A stretch of 64,000 nucleotides of DNA from Muribaculaceae bacterium. GTDB taxonomy: Bacteria > Bacteroidota > Bacteroidia > Bacteroidales > Muribaculaceae. This document shows, piece after piece, positions 1-8,372 of the stretch. The stretch's first letter is position 1, and the number at the start of each line of letters is the position of its first letter. The position numbers and the translations under genes were made by a program. Location: positions 27,091 through 91,090 of the forward strand of contig JAIDXM010000103.1 of NCBI GenBank assembly GCA_029058745.1. The letters run 5' to 3'. The notes under the pieces were generated by a model that worked only from the letters and a program-made list of their open reading frames with translations, was not told the DNA's origin and ran no database searches.

Positions 1-423
1 GCAGGATTTGCCACAAGTGTGTATTTCATATTCAGAACAGCAGGATGTTTTCTCGGTGCTTTCATTCTTCGTTACATGTCTCCGAAAATTTTCTTCGGCA
101 TAAGTGTCCTGATGATGCTTGCCGCAATGGTGATGCTTTTCGTGTGCAGCTCTCTGACCTATATTTATGTGGCCCTTGGACTCATTGGATTCGGAAACTC
201 CAATATATTCTCAGTTGTATTCTCTCAAGCTCTCCTCTCCTCTCCGTCAGAGAAGAATGAGGTATCAGGACTTATGATTATGGGTCTGTTCGGAGGCACC
301 GTTTTCCCCCTTGCCATGGGATTTGCGGCAGATGCCGCCGGTCAGGCAGGAGCTGTGGCTGTAATGTGTGTCGGAGTGGCTTATCTCCTCTATTATACTT
401 TGAATATCAAATCTATAAAATAA
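1..423 (+). CDS. Sugar MFS permease, C-terminal part (5' end outside window)
   Basis: The frame is open from base 1 to TAA at 421-423, so about 140 C-terminal residues are visible and the true start lies upstream. The sequence is almost entirely hydrophobic, with about four membrane helices and short glycine-rich turns (for example GLFGGTVFPLAMGFAADAAG), as in the last helices of FucP/glucose-galactose type MFS permeases. It lies 6 bp upstream of a PfkB sugar kinase, so the two are very probably co-transcribed. In Bacteroides levan/fructan loci a permease of this kind sits beside a fructokinase, so fructose is the likeliest substrate (inference). It would act in the inner membrane as a proton- or sodium-coupled sugar importer. 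Family is fairly sure, substrate is not. Confidence 0.75.
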   Translation, partial: AGFATSVYFIFRTAGCFLGAFILRYMSPKIFFGISVLMMLAAMVMLFVCSSLTYIYVALGLIGFGNSNIFSVVFSQALLSSPSEKNEVSGLMIMGLFGGTVFPLAMGFAADAAGQAGAVAVMCVGVAYLLYYTLNIKSIK

Positions 424-429
424 TAAATC

Positions 430-1308
430 ATGAAGGACATTGTAGTTGGTATGGGAGAGGCCCTTTGGGATGTTCTCCCTGAAGGTAAGAAAATTGGGGG
501 TGCTCCTGCAAACTTTGCATATCATGTCTCGCAGTTCGGTCTCCCAAGCTGTGTGGTGAGTGCTGTGGGAAACGACCCTCTCGGCAACGAAATCATCGAT
601 AACATCGTGTCGAAAGGTCTTAACCATCTTATCGAAAGGGTCCCCTATCCCACTGGAACAGTTCAGGTAGAAATAGACCAAGCCGGAATCCCGCAATATG
701 AAATAAAGGAAAACGTTGCCTGGGATAATATCCCTTACACCGAAGAACTTGACAAATTGGCGGCCAACACCAGAGCCGTATGTTTCGGTTCGCTCGCACA
801 GCGCAACGTGGTCTCACGCGAGACAATCAACCGCTTCCTTGATGCCATGCCTAAAAAAGGCGATTCTCTTGTGGTCTTTGATGTCAACCTCCGCCAGGGT
901 TTCTACAACAAAGAAATCCTATGCAACTCTATGGAACGTTGCAATATCCTTAAAATAAACGATGAGGAGCTTGTCACAGTGAGCCGCATGTTCGGCTATC
1001 CAGGCATCGACCTGCAGGACAAATGCTGGATTCTTCTCGGAAAATACAACTTGAAGATGCTCATTCTCACCTGTGGAATAAATGGCAGTTATGTCTTCAC
1101 ACCCGGCAATGTGTCATTCCTGCCCACCCCTATGGTGGAAGTGGCAGACACGGTTGGCGCAGGCGACTCCTTTACGGCTGCATTCATAGCCAACATCCTA
1201 AAGGGTAAGCCTGTGCCCGAAGCCCACTCTCTTGCAGTACGCACATCGGCATTCGTCTGTACGAAGAATGGCGCCATGCCTATCCTCCCGAGTGAACTCA
1301 CCGAATAA
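430..1308 (+). CDS. PfkB-family carbohydrate kinase, probable fructokinase
   Basis: A 292-residue cytosolic sugar kinase. The N-terminus reads GMGEALWDVLPEG and is followed by the GGAPANFAYH substrate-binding segment typical of fructokinases. The C-terminal PfkB signature DTVGAGDSFTAAF carries the catalytic Asp and the anion hole. Length is normal for the family. The expected reaction is ATP-dependent phosphorylation of fructose to fructose 6-phosphate, feeding glycolysis. The ATG lies 6 bp after the permease stop, so the pair forms an import-and-trap unit. A strong bidirectional hairpin follows 23 bp after the stop. Alternatives are another hexokinase-type PfkB kinase or 2-keto-3-deoxygluconate kinase. 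The GGAPANFA motif and permease neighbour favour fructokinase. Confidence 0.82.
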   Translation: MKDIVVGMGEALWDVLPEGKKIGGAPANFAYHVSQFGLPSCVVSAVGNDPLGNEIIDNIVSKGLNHLIERVPYPTGTVQVEIDQAGIPQYEIKENVAWDNIPYTEELDKLAANTRAVCFGSLAQRNVVSRETINRFLDAMPKKGDSLVVFDVNLRQGFYNKEILCNSMERCNILKINDEELVTVSRMFGYPGIDLQDKCWILLGKYNLKMLILTCGINGSYVFTPGNVSFLPTPMVEVADTVGAGDSFTAAFIANILKGKPVPEAHSLAVRTSAFVCTKNGAMPILPSELTE

Positions 1309-1331
1309 TCGCAATAAACACCGGAATAATG

Positions 1332-1374
1332 AAAACAAAGCCGCGACTGGCATAACCAGTCGCGGCTTTGTTTT
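1332..1374. terminator. Bidirectional hairpin terminator between convergent genes
   Basis: A perfect 19-bp inverted repeat (1332-1350 and 1356-1374) with a 5-nt loop is flanked by A-run and T-run ends, so it can terminate transcription from both sides. It lies between the fructokinase (+) and the Rpn-type nuclease gene (-). Its last base is also the first base of the complement of the nuclease stop codon (1374-1376). Confidence 0.85.
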
Positions 1375-2348
1375 CATTCCAACTCTTTTAATTCACTCAA
1401 AGAAATGCCTAAAGCTTCTGAAATCTTTGACGGTTCTACACCTATTCTTAAAAGATTTCTCGCATTATTAAGACGTTCAGCCTCAATACCCTCGGCTCGT
1501 CCCTCGGCTCGTCCCTCGGCTCGTCCCTCAGCTCGTCCCTCAGCTCGTCCCTTGGCTCGTCCCTCGGCAATACCCTTGGCACGACCCTCTTCCATGCCAG
1601 CCAATTTTCCTTCCTCTTGTGCTGTCAAAAATATATTGTTAAAATCACGATAAGCCTTAAGGTCTCGTTCATATCTGCGAAGCTCATCCTTTGAAAGGTT
1701 TCCAACTCGGCTGACCTCCTCCACTCTACGGAAAATGTCATTGATTCTGGTAAAGGGCATGGCATCCATAGTATTCATATTTTTAAGTAGATAAATCCAT
1801 CGGTCAAAATCATTGCCACAGTCTTCCGGACGTTCCTTGACAAAATACGGCAACTGTATATAAATCAAACGTATCTTGTTTGAGAATTGTTTATTAGTCT
1901 GAATATCTCTCAATTCCACATCCAATCTAAGCCTCTTGTCGGCTCCTGGAATCGGGAAGTTTGTGAAAAATACACCATATACAGGCATATATTGATATCT
2001 CCATGGACCCGGCTTTCCTTGTTCGGTTATTGCCCGTGACACATAAAAAAGGGTTCTTTCAATAAAATATGCCTGACTCTTGTTCTGCATCTCGACAATG
2101 AACCGTCTGCCACACATAGTCTGGCAGTGGAGATCATAAATCACCGACCGTTCTTCAGTCTGTTCCTTGACCCGCTCCTTGTCGATATACTCAAGGTCAA
2201 CAATGGGATCATCCCCATTCTCAAAGAGAAGTGCATTCAGAAATCCGATAAGAATGTCTTTTGAATCTTCCCTCCCGAAAAGAATCTTGAACCCAGGATC
2301 TGACAGGGGATCGATGTATTTTTCGCAACTTAGAGCCTCTTTAGACAT
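1374..2348 (-). CDS. Rpn/PD-(D/E)XK nuclease-family protein (PF12784-like)
   Basis: A 324-residue protein of the group annotated as Rpn recombination-promoting nuclease or PD-(D/E)XK transposase-like. The N-terminus YIDPLSDPGFKILFG holds the acidic residue of the fold, and FIVEMQNKSQAYFIERTLFY is the ExQ core with the following helix. The central part (VYGVFFTNFPI) is also typical. In E. coli, Rpn proteins are DNA endonucleases that promote RecA-independent recombination; the Bacteroidetes members are not well characterised. Residues about 253-290 are a run of GRAE/GRAK tetrapeptides followed by a short Leu-rich C-terminal helix (LLRIGVEPSKISEALGISLSELKELE). The gene stands alone, convergent to the fructokinase. 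The DNA repeat under the GRAE run probably changes copy number between strains (inference). Confidence 0.8.
   Translation of the reverse strand: MSKEALSCEKYIDPLSDPGFKILFGREDSKDILIGFLNALLFENGDDPIVDLEYIDKERVKEQTEERSVIYDLHCQTMCGRRFIVEMQNKSQAYFIERTLFYVSRAITEQGKPGPWRYQYMPVYGVFFTNFPIPGADKRLRLDVELRDIQTNKQFSNKIRLIYIQLPYFVKERPEDCGNDFDRWIYLLKNMNTMDAMPFTRINDIFRRVEEVSRVGNLSKDELRRYERDLKAYRDFNNIFLTAQEEGKLAGMEEGRAKGIAEGRAKGRAEGRAEGRAEGRAEGRAEGIEAERLNNARNLLRIGVEPSKISEALGISLSELKELE
1489..1596. repeat. 12-bp tandem repeat inside the Rpn-family gene
   Basis: Nine consecutive 12-bp units. Units 1-3 are identical (CCCTCGGCTCGT), units 4-5 differ by one base, and units 6-9 are progressively degenerate. Because 12 is a multiple of three, expansion or contraction adds or removes one GRAE tetrapeptide without changing the frame. 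The perfect core is 1489-1524. Confidence 0.9.
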
Positions 2349-2389
2349 AGGTTTATTTTATTAGTGAATATTTCATCGGATTCTATATA

Positions 2390-2418
2390 ATATAAGAGGC
2401 TGTTTTCTCCTCTTATAT
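2390..2418 (-). promoter_or_regulatory. Leader hairpin/operator-like palindrome upstream of the Rpn-family gene
   Basis: A perfect 10-bp inverted repeat (2390-2399 and 2409-2418, loop 9 nt) lies just downstream of a minus-strand -7 box (2421-2428), so it covers the expected start site of the Rpn-family transcript. It may be an operator or a 5' leader hairpin. Confidence 0.5.
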
Positions 2419-2420
2419 GG

Positions 2421-2428
2421 CAAATTTA
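2421..2428 (-). promoter_or_regulatory. -7 promoter box for the Rpn-family gene
   Basis: The minus strand reads TAAATTTG, an exact match to the Bacteroidetes TAnnTTTG -7 element. The coding start is at 2348, giving a leader of about 65 nt. No clear TTTG was seen at the proper -33 distance. Confidence 0.5.
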
Positions 2429-2485
2429 CGAAAAAAAAATGAGATTTATCTACTGTTACATAAAGAATCTACTAAGAATCTTTAT

Positions 2486-2522
2486 AAAAGGGCGGTTCCA
2501 AAATATTGCAAACCGCCCTTTT
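2486..2522. terminator. Hairpin terminator after the efflux operon
   Basis: A perfect 12-bp stem (2486-2497 and 2511-2522) with a 13-nt loop ends two bases before the TolC-like stop codon complement. A T-rich tail is present on both strands. It closes the minus-strand efflux operon. Confidence 0.75.
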
Positions 2523-2523
2523 T

Positions 2524-3825
2524 TCACATTTTCGCATAAAACATCAGGATACGGTGACGCATAAGGTATTCATAATGTGCCTGAATACGGCTCACCTCTG
2601 TCCTAAAAAGATTGTTTTTAGCCTGCTCATAGTCTGCCTGCGTCGCTCTTCCGAGATTGAATCGCTCTCGTGTAGATTCAAACGACATCCTTGTTTTCTC
2701 AAGAGTCTCGCCTGCCGTCATATACCTCTCCCTGGCTCCTACCGCCTGATAATATGCAAGCTGTATCTCCTTATAGAGGTCAACGTTGCGCTGGTCATAG
2801 TTCAACTCAGCGTTTATCTTCTGAAGTCGGGCACGGCGGATACTGTTGCGCGTATTGAAACCGTCGAATATCGGAATCCTTAATGAAAAACCCACATAGG
2901 TGGAGATATTATGTCGCATCTGGTCTCCGAAATTATCATTCGGATAGCCGTTTACACGATAATAACTCGACCCTGTGCCGGCATTGAAACTGAGAGTGGG
3001 AAGATATCCAGACCTGGCGAGTGATATATTCTCATTCGCGACACTCACCGACTGGCGAGCGGCCTTAAGGGAGCTGTTTGTAATCAATGCCTCGGAATAT
3101 ACTTGATCTGGTTCCGGAATAGCAGGCTCCCCCTGGCTGATTGATGCCACGTCAAAATCTTCGATGCCACGCAACTGAAGCATATTCGCAAGATTCACAA
3201 GCGCTGTACGGATATCGTTCTCTGCTGTCACCACCTGCAGACGGTCCTGAGCCGCCACCGATTCAAGGTCATAGAGTGTAGCCTCCGCCACCTTGCCGGC
3301 CTCTATAAGAGTTTTCTGACGCTCAACCTCAAATGCGGAGTATTCCGCCTGCGAGCGGGCAGCTTCCGCAACCTCCTTGGCGTAAAGCACCTGAAGATAC
3401 TGTGAAATCACATTCAAACTCACATTCTCCTTTGCTGCCTCATTTTCCAACACGTACTGGCGCAGACCCGCCTTCGCCACCTTCAATTTGTGATATTCCG
3501 ACATACCCTGAAACAATGGAAGGCTGAACCCAACATTCCATCCAAAACTCGATGTGTTGCGATCGGCATACGTATTGTCTTGTTGCAAAGCACGCCCAAA
3601 TGTAAACGACTGTGAAGCCGAAGCATCAAGTGTCGGAAGAAAACGGTCTTTTGCTTCTGTCACGGCCTGCTCTCCTTCTTTAATCCGCAACTCCCCTTGC
3701 AGAATGTTCACATTGTGCGCCACTGCATAATTTATACAGCTGTCAAGAGTCCAAGTCCCGGCATGACCTGTCTGGGAAAAGACCGCTATACACATAGCCG
3801 TCATAATTTTTTTTAACGTCTTCAT
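2524..3825 (-). CDS. TolC-family outer-membrane efflux protein
   Basis: A 433-residue outer-membrane factor. Residues 1-22 are a signal peptide ending AVFSQTGHA. The rest is the duplicated TolC pattern of two similar halves rich in long amphipathic helices, with LSLARSGYLPTLSFNAG-type and RERFNLGRATQADYEQAKN segments typical of OEP repeats. It would form the trimeric channel across the outer membrane. It is the last gene of the operon ATPase-permease-permease-adaptor-TolC. Its start lies 3 bp after the adaptor stop, which suggests translational coupling. Substrate is unknown; MacAB-TolC-like pumps export macrolides, peptides or lipids. No lipobox cysteine is seen at the N-terminus, unlike many Gram-negative OprM-type members. 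Confidence 0.9.
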   Translation of the reverse strand: MKTLKKIMTAMCIAVFSQTGHAGTWTLDSCINYAVAHNVNILQGELRIKEGEQAVTEAKDRFLPTLDASASQSFTFGRALQQDNTYADRNTSSFGWNVGFSLPLFQGMSEYHKLKVAKAGLRQYVLENEAAKENVSLNVISQYLQVLYAKEVAEAARSQAEYSAFEVERQKTLIEAGKVAEATLYDLESVAAQDRLQVVTAENDIRTALVNLANMLQLRGIEDFDVASISQGEPAIPEPDQVYSEALITNSSLKAARQSVSVANENISLARSGYLPTLSFNAGTGSSYYRVNGYPNDNFGDQMRHNISTYVGFSLRIPIFDGFNTRNSIRRARLQKINAELNYDQRNVDLYKEIQLAYYQAVGARERYMTAGETLEKTRMSFESTRERFNLGRATQADYEQAKNNLFRTEVSRIQAHYEYLMRHRILMFYAKM

Positions 3826-3828
3826 GAA

Positions 3829-4932
3829 TCATTCCTTTATGACGTTCCCCCTAAGTGGGGTCTTGTTAGTTATACCTTTTGATTTCAACTCCACGACAAG
3901 ACCGTTGGAAAGTCCGGTCTTGATTTCCATCCTATCGAATTTTTGCGACGGCACGGAATCCTGAAGCACATATACATATGCCTTGTCGCCCTCATACTCT
4001 ACTACACTCTCCGGAACTGCAAGCACACTGTCGGCCCGTTCAAGAATCACGTTGGCGTTGGCACTGTAACCGGCACGTAGATGTGTGCCGTCACCAGCGT
4101 CAAGCGCGGCCTTGACCTCGAAAGTATTGGTGCCGTTCTCATCGTTTGCCATGGGGGCAATCTTCTCTATAACGGCAGGATAGGCTGACCCGGCTATCGC
4201 TCCCACTGTTATCGACACATCCATTCCTTCCCGCAACAGGTCAACCTCCGTCTCGTCAACCTTTCCTCGGAATATGAGGTCGGTCATGTCTGCCACCTTT
4301 GCTATCGTCGTGCCATCGTTGAACGTATTGGACTGAATCACCGACGACCCGACCTTTACCGGCACCTCAAGCACAACTCCCGTCACTGTAGAACGAACCA
4401 ACGTATTAGAACCCTGAGCGTTGGCCGAAGACACCCCTTCGCGCACAATCTTGAGTTGGTCTCTCGCCTGTTCGAGTTCCCGTTTCGCTCTTTCGAGAGA
4501 AGTTTCATCAGACTCATATTTCTCACGGCTTTCATACTTCTTCTCATACAGGCTCTTTGTGCGCTCAAACACACGTCGCGCCTCTTCAAGAGCAATCTCT
4601 GCCACTGAAACCCGATTGAGAGCCGATGACAATTGCGATTCCTCAGGAATCACCTTGATTCTGGCTATAATGTCGCCATTGTTTACATGATCACCGGCCT
4701 CAACGAGAATCTCGCTGATAATCCCCGAAATCTGAGGTTTTATGTCAATCTCGTCTCGAGGCTCAATTTTTCCGGTGAGCACTGTCGTTTTCTCAATAGT
4801 CTCTGTTGTGGGATATTTGAGGGAATACTTATCTGCCTCCTTTTTTGAATTCAGATAAAGATAAATGAATGTGCCGACAAAAACCGCGCCGACAATAATC
4901 CATAGCAGAATTTTAAAAAATCTTTTCATCAT
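3829..4932 (-). CDS. MacA/HlyD-type periplasmic adaptor protein
   Basis: A 367-residue membrane-fusion protein. Residues 6-27 are one N-terminal membrane anchor (ILLWIIVGAVFVGTFIYLYL). A lipoyl half-motif follows (IDIKPQISGIISEILVEAGD), then a charged coiled-coil hairpin at about residues 95-165, the second lipoyl half, and a beta-barrel region with LRAGYSANANVIL. The family links an inner-membrane ABC transporter to TolC in the periplasm. It sits between the two FtsX-type permeases and the TolC gene. The 58-bp gap upstream is the longest in this operon. Family is sure; the exported compound cannot be read from the sequence. Confidence 0.9.
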   Translation of the reverse strand: MMKRFFKILLWIIVGAVFVGTFIYLYLNSKKEADKYSLKYPTTETIEKTTVLTGKIEPRDEIDIKPQISGIISEILVEAGDHVNNGDIIARIKVIPEESQLSSALNRVSVAEIALEEARRVFERTKSLYEKKYESREKYESDETSLERAKRELEQARDQLKIVREGVSSANAQGSNTLVRSTVTGVVLEVPVKVGSSVIQSNTFNDGTTIAKVADMTDLIFRGKVDETEVDLLREGMDVSITVGAIAGSAYPAVIEKIAPMANDENGTNTFEVKAALDAGDGTHLRAGYSANANVILERADSVLAVPESVVEYEGDKAYVYVLQDSVPSQKFDRMEIKTGLSNGLVVELKSKGITNKTPLRGNVIKE

Positions 4933-4990
4933 ATATTGTTTTTGTTGTTATCATTCGATGTCAGTCTCATGTAAATGCCGAAGCATTCCT

Positions 4991-6247
4991 TTACTTGCTA
5001 TTTATCGCTTCAACAGGCTTTATTCGCATAGCTTTTATCGATGGAATCAGACCGGCAAGCAAACCCAAAGCAACGAACGTGGCCAGAATACCCAATGCTG
5101 TAGTGAAACTCATCTGGAAATAAGCCGGCGACACAGCGTCTGCAGGATTGTTGAGATACTGCATGACTCCAAGAATCAGTGCCGCCAACGAGAGTCCTGC
5201 CAGACCCGACACCACCGTCAGAACAGCACCCTCACATAAAACCTGAACGATTATATCCACAGGTTTCGCACCAATCGCTCTACGTATTCCTATTTCCTGA
5301 GTCCGTTCCTTGACTATTACCCACATGATATTGCCTATACCAATCACTCCCGCAAGAAGCGTTGAGAGTCCTATGAACAGAGCCAGGAGATCGATTCCTG
5401 TAAACAGCGTATCGACCTGCTCGAAATTCTCAGCTATATTGATGACCCACATGGCCCCTTCATCGTCTGGATGGATATCATGCCGCCTGTACACCACAGA
5501 ACGCATTTTGGGAAGAAGCTCTGTAAGATTGGCGTTATCTCTCGCCACCATCATCAGAAAGTCTATATTCTCTCCATAACCGTTGGCACGCCTGAATGTG
5601 GATGCCGGAATCACTATGCTCTCATCGAGCGACCCGTTAAGGTGGACCTCTGAGGCATCTCCAGCCACTCCCACCACTGAATATGCCGCCCCGTTCACAT
5701 CCACCATACGGCCCAATGGCTCTTCAACTCCCGGAAAAAGCTGGTTAGCCACCTTCTTCCCTATCACAGCCACCCTCCTTTCCGAAGCGACATCCGCGTC
5801 GTTTATGAAGCGTCCGCAATAAAATTTCGGAACAAGCATCCTGGTATAATTGGATTCAGCGCCAATAAGCTGTCCTGAGTAAGAATTTTTCCCTTGCCGG
5901 AAAGTGGAATTCCATTTCTGGAATGTCGGAATCACAGCCTCAAGTTCCGGAAACGATTCCCTGAGCAATCTCACATCTGTCAGGTCCATCTGCCACCCCC
6001 GCCCTTTCTGATACCCCCTGTAAGGTATAGTGGTGCGGTCGGGAGCCATTCCTCCGCTGTTGGTGGCAAATCCCGCGAAATTCCGTTTCAAGAGGTCTTC
6101 TCCGCCTCGGGCTCCTCCCGTGAGAAGGGCAAGCATTGCCACTCCCCAGAAAATACCGAAACCGGTCATGAATGTCCTTGTCTTGTTGCGGGCAAGCGTA
6201 GCCCCGATTTCTTTCCAGTTCTCTATGTCGAATATTGTTAGTCTCAT
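4991..6247 (-). CDS. MacB-type ABC transporter permease (FtsX family), first
   Basis: A 418-residue inner-membrane permease with the four-helix MacB layout: one N-terminal membrane segment (FMTGFGIFWGVAMLALLTGG), a large periplasmic domain from about residue 50 to 275, and three C-terminal helices. The ERTQEIGIRRAIGAKP coupling sequence just after the second helix is diagnostic for FtsX/MacB proteins. Unlike E. coli MacB it has no fused ATPase; the ATPase is a separate gene in this operon. It forms a pair with the neighbouring permease (6258-7481), so the working transporter is probably a heterodimer. It probably acts by mechanotransmission, pushing periplasmic substrates into TolC. Confidence 0.9.
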   Translation of the reverse strand: MRLTIFDIENWKEIGATLARNKTRTFMTGFGIFWGVAMLALLTGGARGGEDLLKRNFAGFATNSGGMAPDRTTIPYRGYQKGRGWQMDLTDVRLLRESFPELEAVIPTFQKWNSTFRQGKNSYSGQLIGAESNYTRMLVPKFYCGRFINDADVASERRVAVIGKKVANQLFPGVEEPLGRMVDVNGAAYSVVGVAGDASEVHLNGSLDESIVIPASTFRRANGYGENIDFLMMVARDNANLTELLPKMRSVVYRRHDIHPDDEGAMWVINIAENFEQVDTLFTGIDLLALFIGLSTLLAGVIGIGNIMWVIVKERTQEIGIRRAIGAKPVDIIVQVLCEGAVLTVVSGLAGLSLAALILGVMQYLNNPADAVSPAYFQMSFTTALGILATFVALGLLAGLIPSIKAMRIKPVEAINSK

Positions 6248-6257
6248 ATACGTTGGT

Positions 6258-7481
6258 TTATTCGTCGCGCAATGCCTCGACAGGTTTTACTTTCAGGGCT
6301 TTAAGAGCCGGAAACAGCCCGGCCATAGCCCCTGACAACACAAGCACAAGCGTCACCTCAAATGCAATCGACAGACTCACGGTAGGGTTGCGCAATACAC
6401 TGTTATCACCCAAAACAACTGTAATCAGCTGAGTAGCCACCATCCCGAGCACAATACCTACATATCCGAACATGACCGTAATAGACACCGACTCCGCTAT
6501 AACCTGAATGAGTATCTTCCTTGGCTTAGCCCCTATCGCGCGTCTGATTCCAATCTCATGTGTGCGCTCTTTCACAGTAACAAACATTATATTACTGATT
6601 CCCACTATCCCTGTCAGAAGAGTCAGTATTCCCAATACCCACACACACATATCCAGGATTCCCATAGCCTTCTTTCCGGTGAGGGCATTGTTGAAATCAT
6701 TCGACACGTAAATGGCATTATCATCCTTAATGTTGAAATTATGTCTCAGAGACAAGGTTTCACGGATTCCCGTCTCGGCAGCAGTGCCATCATCTTCATT
6801 CTCCACATTCTTGAGAGCTACCGACAGACTTCCCAGCTCCTTGCGGTCTGACGACAACATCCTCGCCGTAGTGAAGGGGATATAACAGTCCTTGTTCCAT
6901 CGGCTCTCATACACACCAACCACAAGGAAAGAAAGTCCGTTGCAATCAACCCTGCCACCAAGAGCGCCCTCCCCTTCAGGGGGAAAAAGCTGTCTCGCAT
7001 AATATTTCGGAATCACCATCACCTTTCCCTTGCCTTCCATGTCCCTGTCATTGATAAACCGTCCCTCTTCCAAGTCTCCATGTCTCGAAGGCACAAATTC
7101 CGAAGGATATACACCACTATATTTCTGGCTCACCTCCCCTTTTGGAGTTGAGATTTTGCCTCCTCCTGATATATATGAGCGTATCTCCTCCACATATTCA
7201 CCGTTTTCCTCAGGAATGGCGTGCAGATCGGAATCCTCAAATCTTATATACCGCCCCTCCCGGTTTCCCTTGTATGGCACAGAAGTCTTTCCTCCCCACA
7301 CCCGTATCATCGCGGTGTTGCGCGAGAGCATGTTGTAATCGAAGGCATTCGTCACCCCTCGCGCCATACTCAACAACACGATAAGCATGAATATCCCCCA
7401 TGTCACGGCAATTCCGGTCAAGGCGGTACGCAGCTTGTTATGGCCAAGAGTCTGTATTATTTCTCTACCCAAGTCAAACAT
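6258..7481 (-). CDS. MacB-type ABC transporter permease (FtsX family), second
   Basis: A 407-residue permease paralogous to the one downstream. It has the same layout: N-terminal helix (TALTGIAVTWGIFMLIVLLS), periplasmic MacB_PCD domain, then three helices with ERTHEIGIRRAIGAKP after the second. The C-terminus ends LKVKPVEALRDE, the usual FtsX ending. It lies 10 bp upstream of the first permease and 13 bp downstream of the ATPase gene, so all are co-transcribed. Two non-identical permeases suggest a heterodimeric pump, a common Bacteroidetes arrangement. Substrate unknown. Confidence 0.9.
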   Translation of the reverse strand: MFDLGREIIQTLGHNKLRTALTGIAVTWGIFMLIVLLSMARGVTNAFDYNMLSRNTAMIRVWGGKTSVPYKGNREGRYIRFEDSDLHAIPEENGEYVEEIRSYISGGGKISTPKGEVSQKYSGVYPSEFVPSRHGDLEEGRFINDRDMEGKGKVMVIPKYYARQLFPPEGEGALGGRVDCNGLSFLVVGVYESRWNKDCYIPFTTARMLSSDRKELGSLSVALKNVENEDDGTAAETGIRETLSLRHNFNIKDDNAIYVSNDFNNALTGKKAMGILDMCVWVLGILTLLTGIVGISNIMFVTVKERTHEIGIRRAIGAKPRKILIQVIAESVSITVMFGYVGIVLGMVATQLITVVLGDNSVLRNPTVSLSIAFEVTLVLVLSGAMAGLFPALKALKVKPVEALRDE

Positions 7482-7494
7482 CTCTACCTGTGTT

Positions 7495-8226
7495 TTATGG
7501 ATTTTCGGTTATATCAGAGGATTTGCAGGCTTCCTTCACTACCCCGGTTTCAGAGAAATGTATGGATGGAACAATCAGACCATCGGAAATCCGTATAAGC
7601 CTATCGGTCTGCTCCGCCACTCCGGGGTCATGAGTGACTATAACTATTGTCTTCCCTTCCTCCACGTTAAGTCTCCGGAATATCTCCATCACATCGTGAG
7701 ATGTCTTACTGTCAAGCGCACCTGTCGGCTCGTCGGCGAGTATGATGGATGGGTCGGTAATCATAGCCCGCGCTATCGCCACCCTCTGCTTCTGTCCGCC
7801 CGACATCTCCGACGGAAGATGATGGGCACGGTCGGAGAGCCCCATCCTCTCAAGCTGTTCCATGGCGAGTCTGTTGCGTTTCTTGCGTGACACTCCTTGA
7901 TAGAACAGAGGAAGCGCCACATTTTCCATAGCGTTCTTATAGTTAATCAGGTTGAACGATTGGAATACAAAGCCAATCATCCTGTTGCGATATTCCGCCG
8001 CCTTGTTCTCTCCAAGATTCTTGATAAGAGTACCGTCAAGCCAATACTCCCCGGAATCATAGTTGTCGAGAATCCCAAGTATATTGAGCAACGTGGATTT
8101 TCCTGAGCCCGAAGCCCCCATTATGGAGACAAGCTCCCCTTTGCCGATTTTGAGATTAATCCCCTTGAGCACATGCAAAGGCACTGCCCCTTGATAAGTC
8201 TTATTTACGTCTGTCAGTATAATCAT
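7495..8226 (-). CDS. MacB/LolD-type ABC transporter ATPase
   Basis: A 243-residue ATPase if the ATG at 8226 is used. The frame is open up to 8259, but homologues begin at [11 protein letters not shown], so the extra 11 residues were rejected. Walker A is GASGSGKST (residues 37-45). The signature is [14 protein letters not shown], Walker B IILADEPT, and the switch His is in IVTHD. A short C-terminal tail beyond the core is unusual but not disabling. It powers the two FtsX permeases below it. It is the first gene of a five-gene efflux operon, so the promoter and palindrome at 8315-8368 should control the whole set. Confidence 0.92.
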   Translation of the reverse strand: MIILTDVNKTYQGAVPLHVLKGINLKIGKGELVSIMGASGSGKSTLLNILGILDNYDSGEYWLDGTLIKNLGENKAAEYRNRMIGFVFQSFNLINYKNAMENVALPLFYQGVSRKKRNRLAMEQLERMGLSDRAHHLPSEMSGGQKQRVAIARAMITDPSIILADEPTGALDSKTSHDVMEIFRRLNVEEGKTIVIVTHDPGVAEQTDRLIRISDGLIVPSIHFSETGVVKEACKSSDITENP

Positions 8227-8314
8227 CTCATAAGCTTTTTCGCAGATACGTCTTCTCACATCAACCCAAACGTCTGAATATGATTTCTAAGACTCCCGCC
8301 GATTACTTGATTTA

Positions 8315-8336
8315 GTGTATTAGTATCTTAATACAC
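8315..8336. promoter_or_regulatory. Operator-like palindrome at the efflux operon start site
   Basis: A perfect inverted repeat GTGTATTA-N6-TAATACAC lies directly downstream of the minus-strand -7 box, over the expected start of transcription. This is the classic place for a repressor. The outer half-sites AGTGTA...TACAC, with 12 nt between, resemble the operator known for GntR/YtrA-type repressors of ABC transporter operons (AGTGTA-N13-TACACT). No regulator gene is next to it. Confidence 0.6.
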
Positions 8337-8338
8337 CG

Positions 8339-8368
8339 CAAAGTTATATAAATTTTTTCATTTCCAAA
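8339..8368 (-). promoter_or_regulatory. Promoter of the efflux operon
   Basis: On the minus strand TTTG (8368 to 8365) and an exact TAACTTTG (8346 to 8339) are 18 bp apart, close to the Bacteroidetes -33/-7 spacing. A second TTTG (8372 to 8369) gives a 22-bp spacer. The start site would fall inside the palindrome at 8315-8336. Confidence 0.65.
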
Positions 8369-8372
8369 CAAA

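Noticed and set aside
1489..1596. CRISPR-like array
   Set aside because: Units are 12 bp with no spacers, in frame within a protein; it is a simple tandem repeat.
7495..8259. Longer start of the ABC ATPase
   Set aside because: The extra 11 residues do not match the family, and the ATG at 8226 fits homologues.
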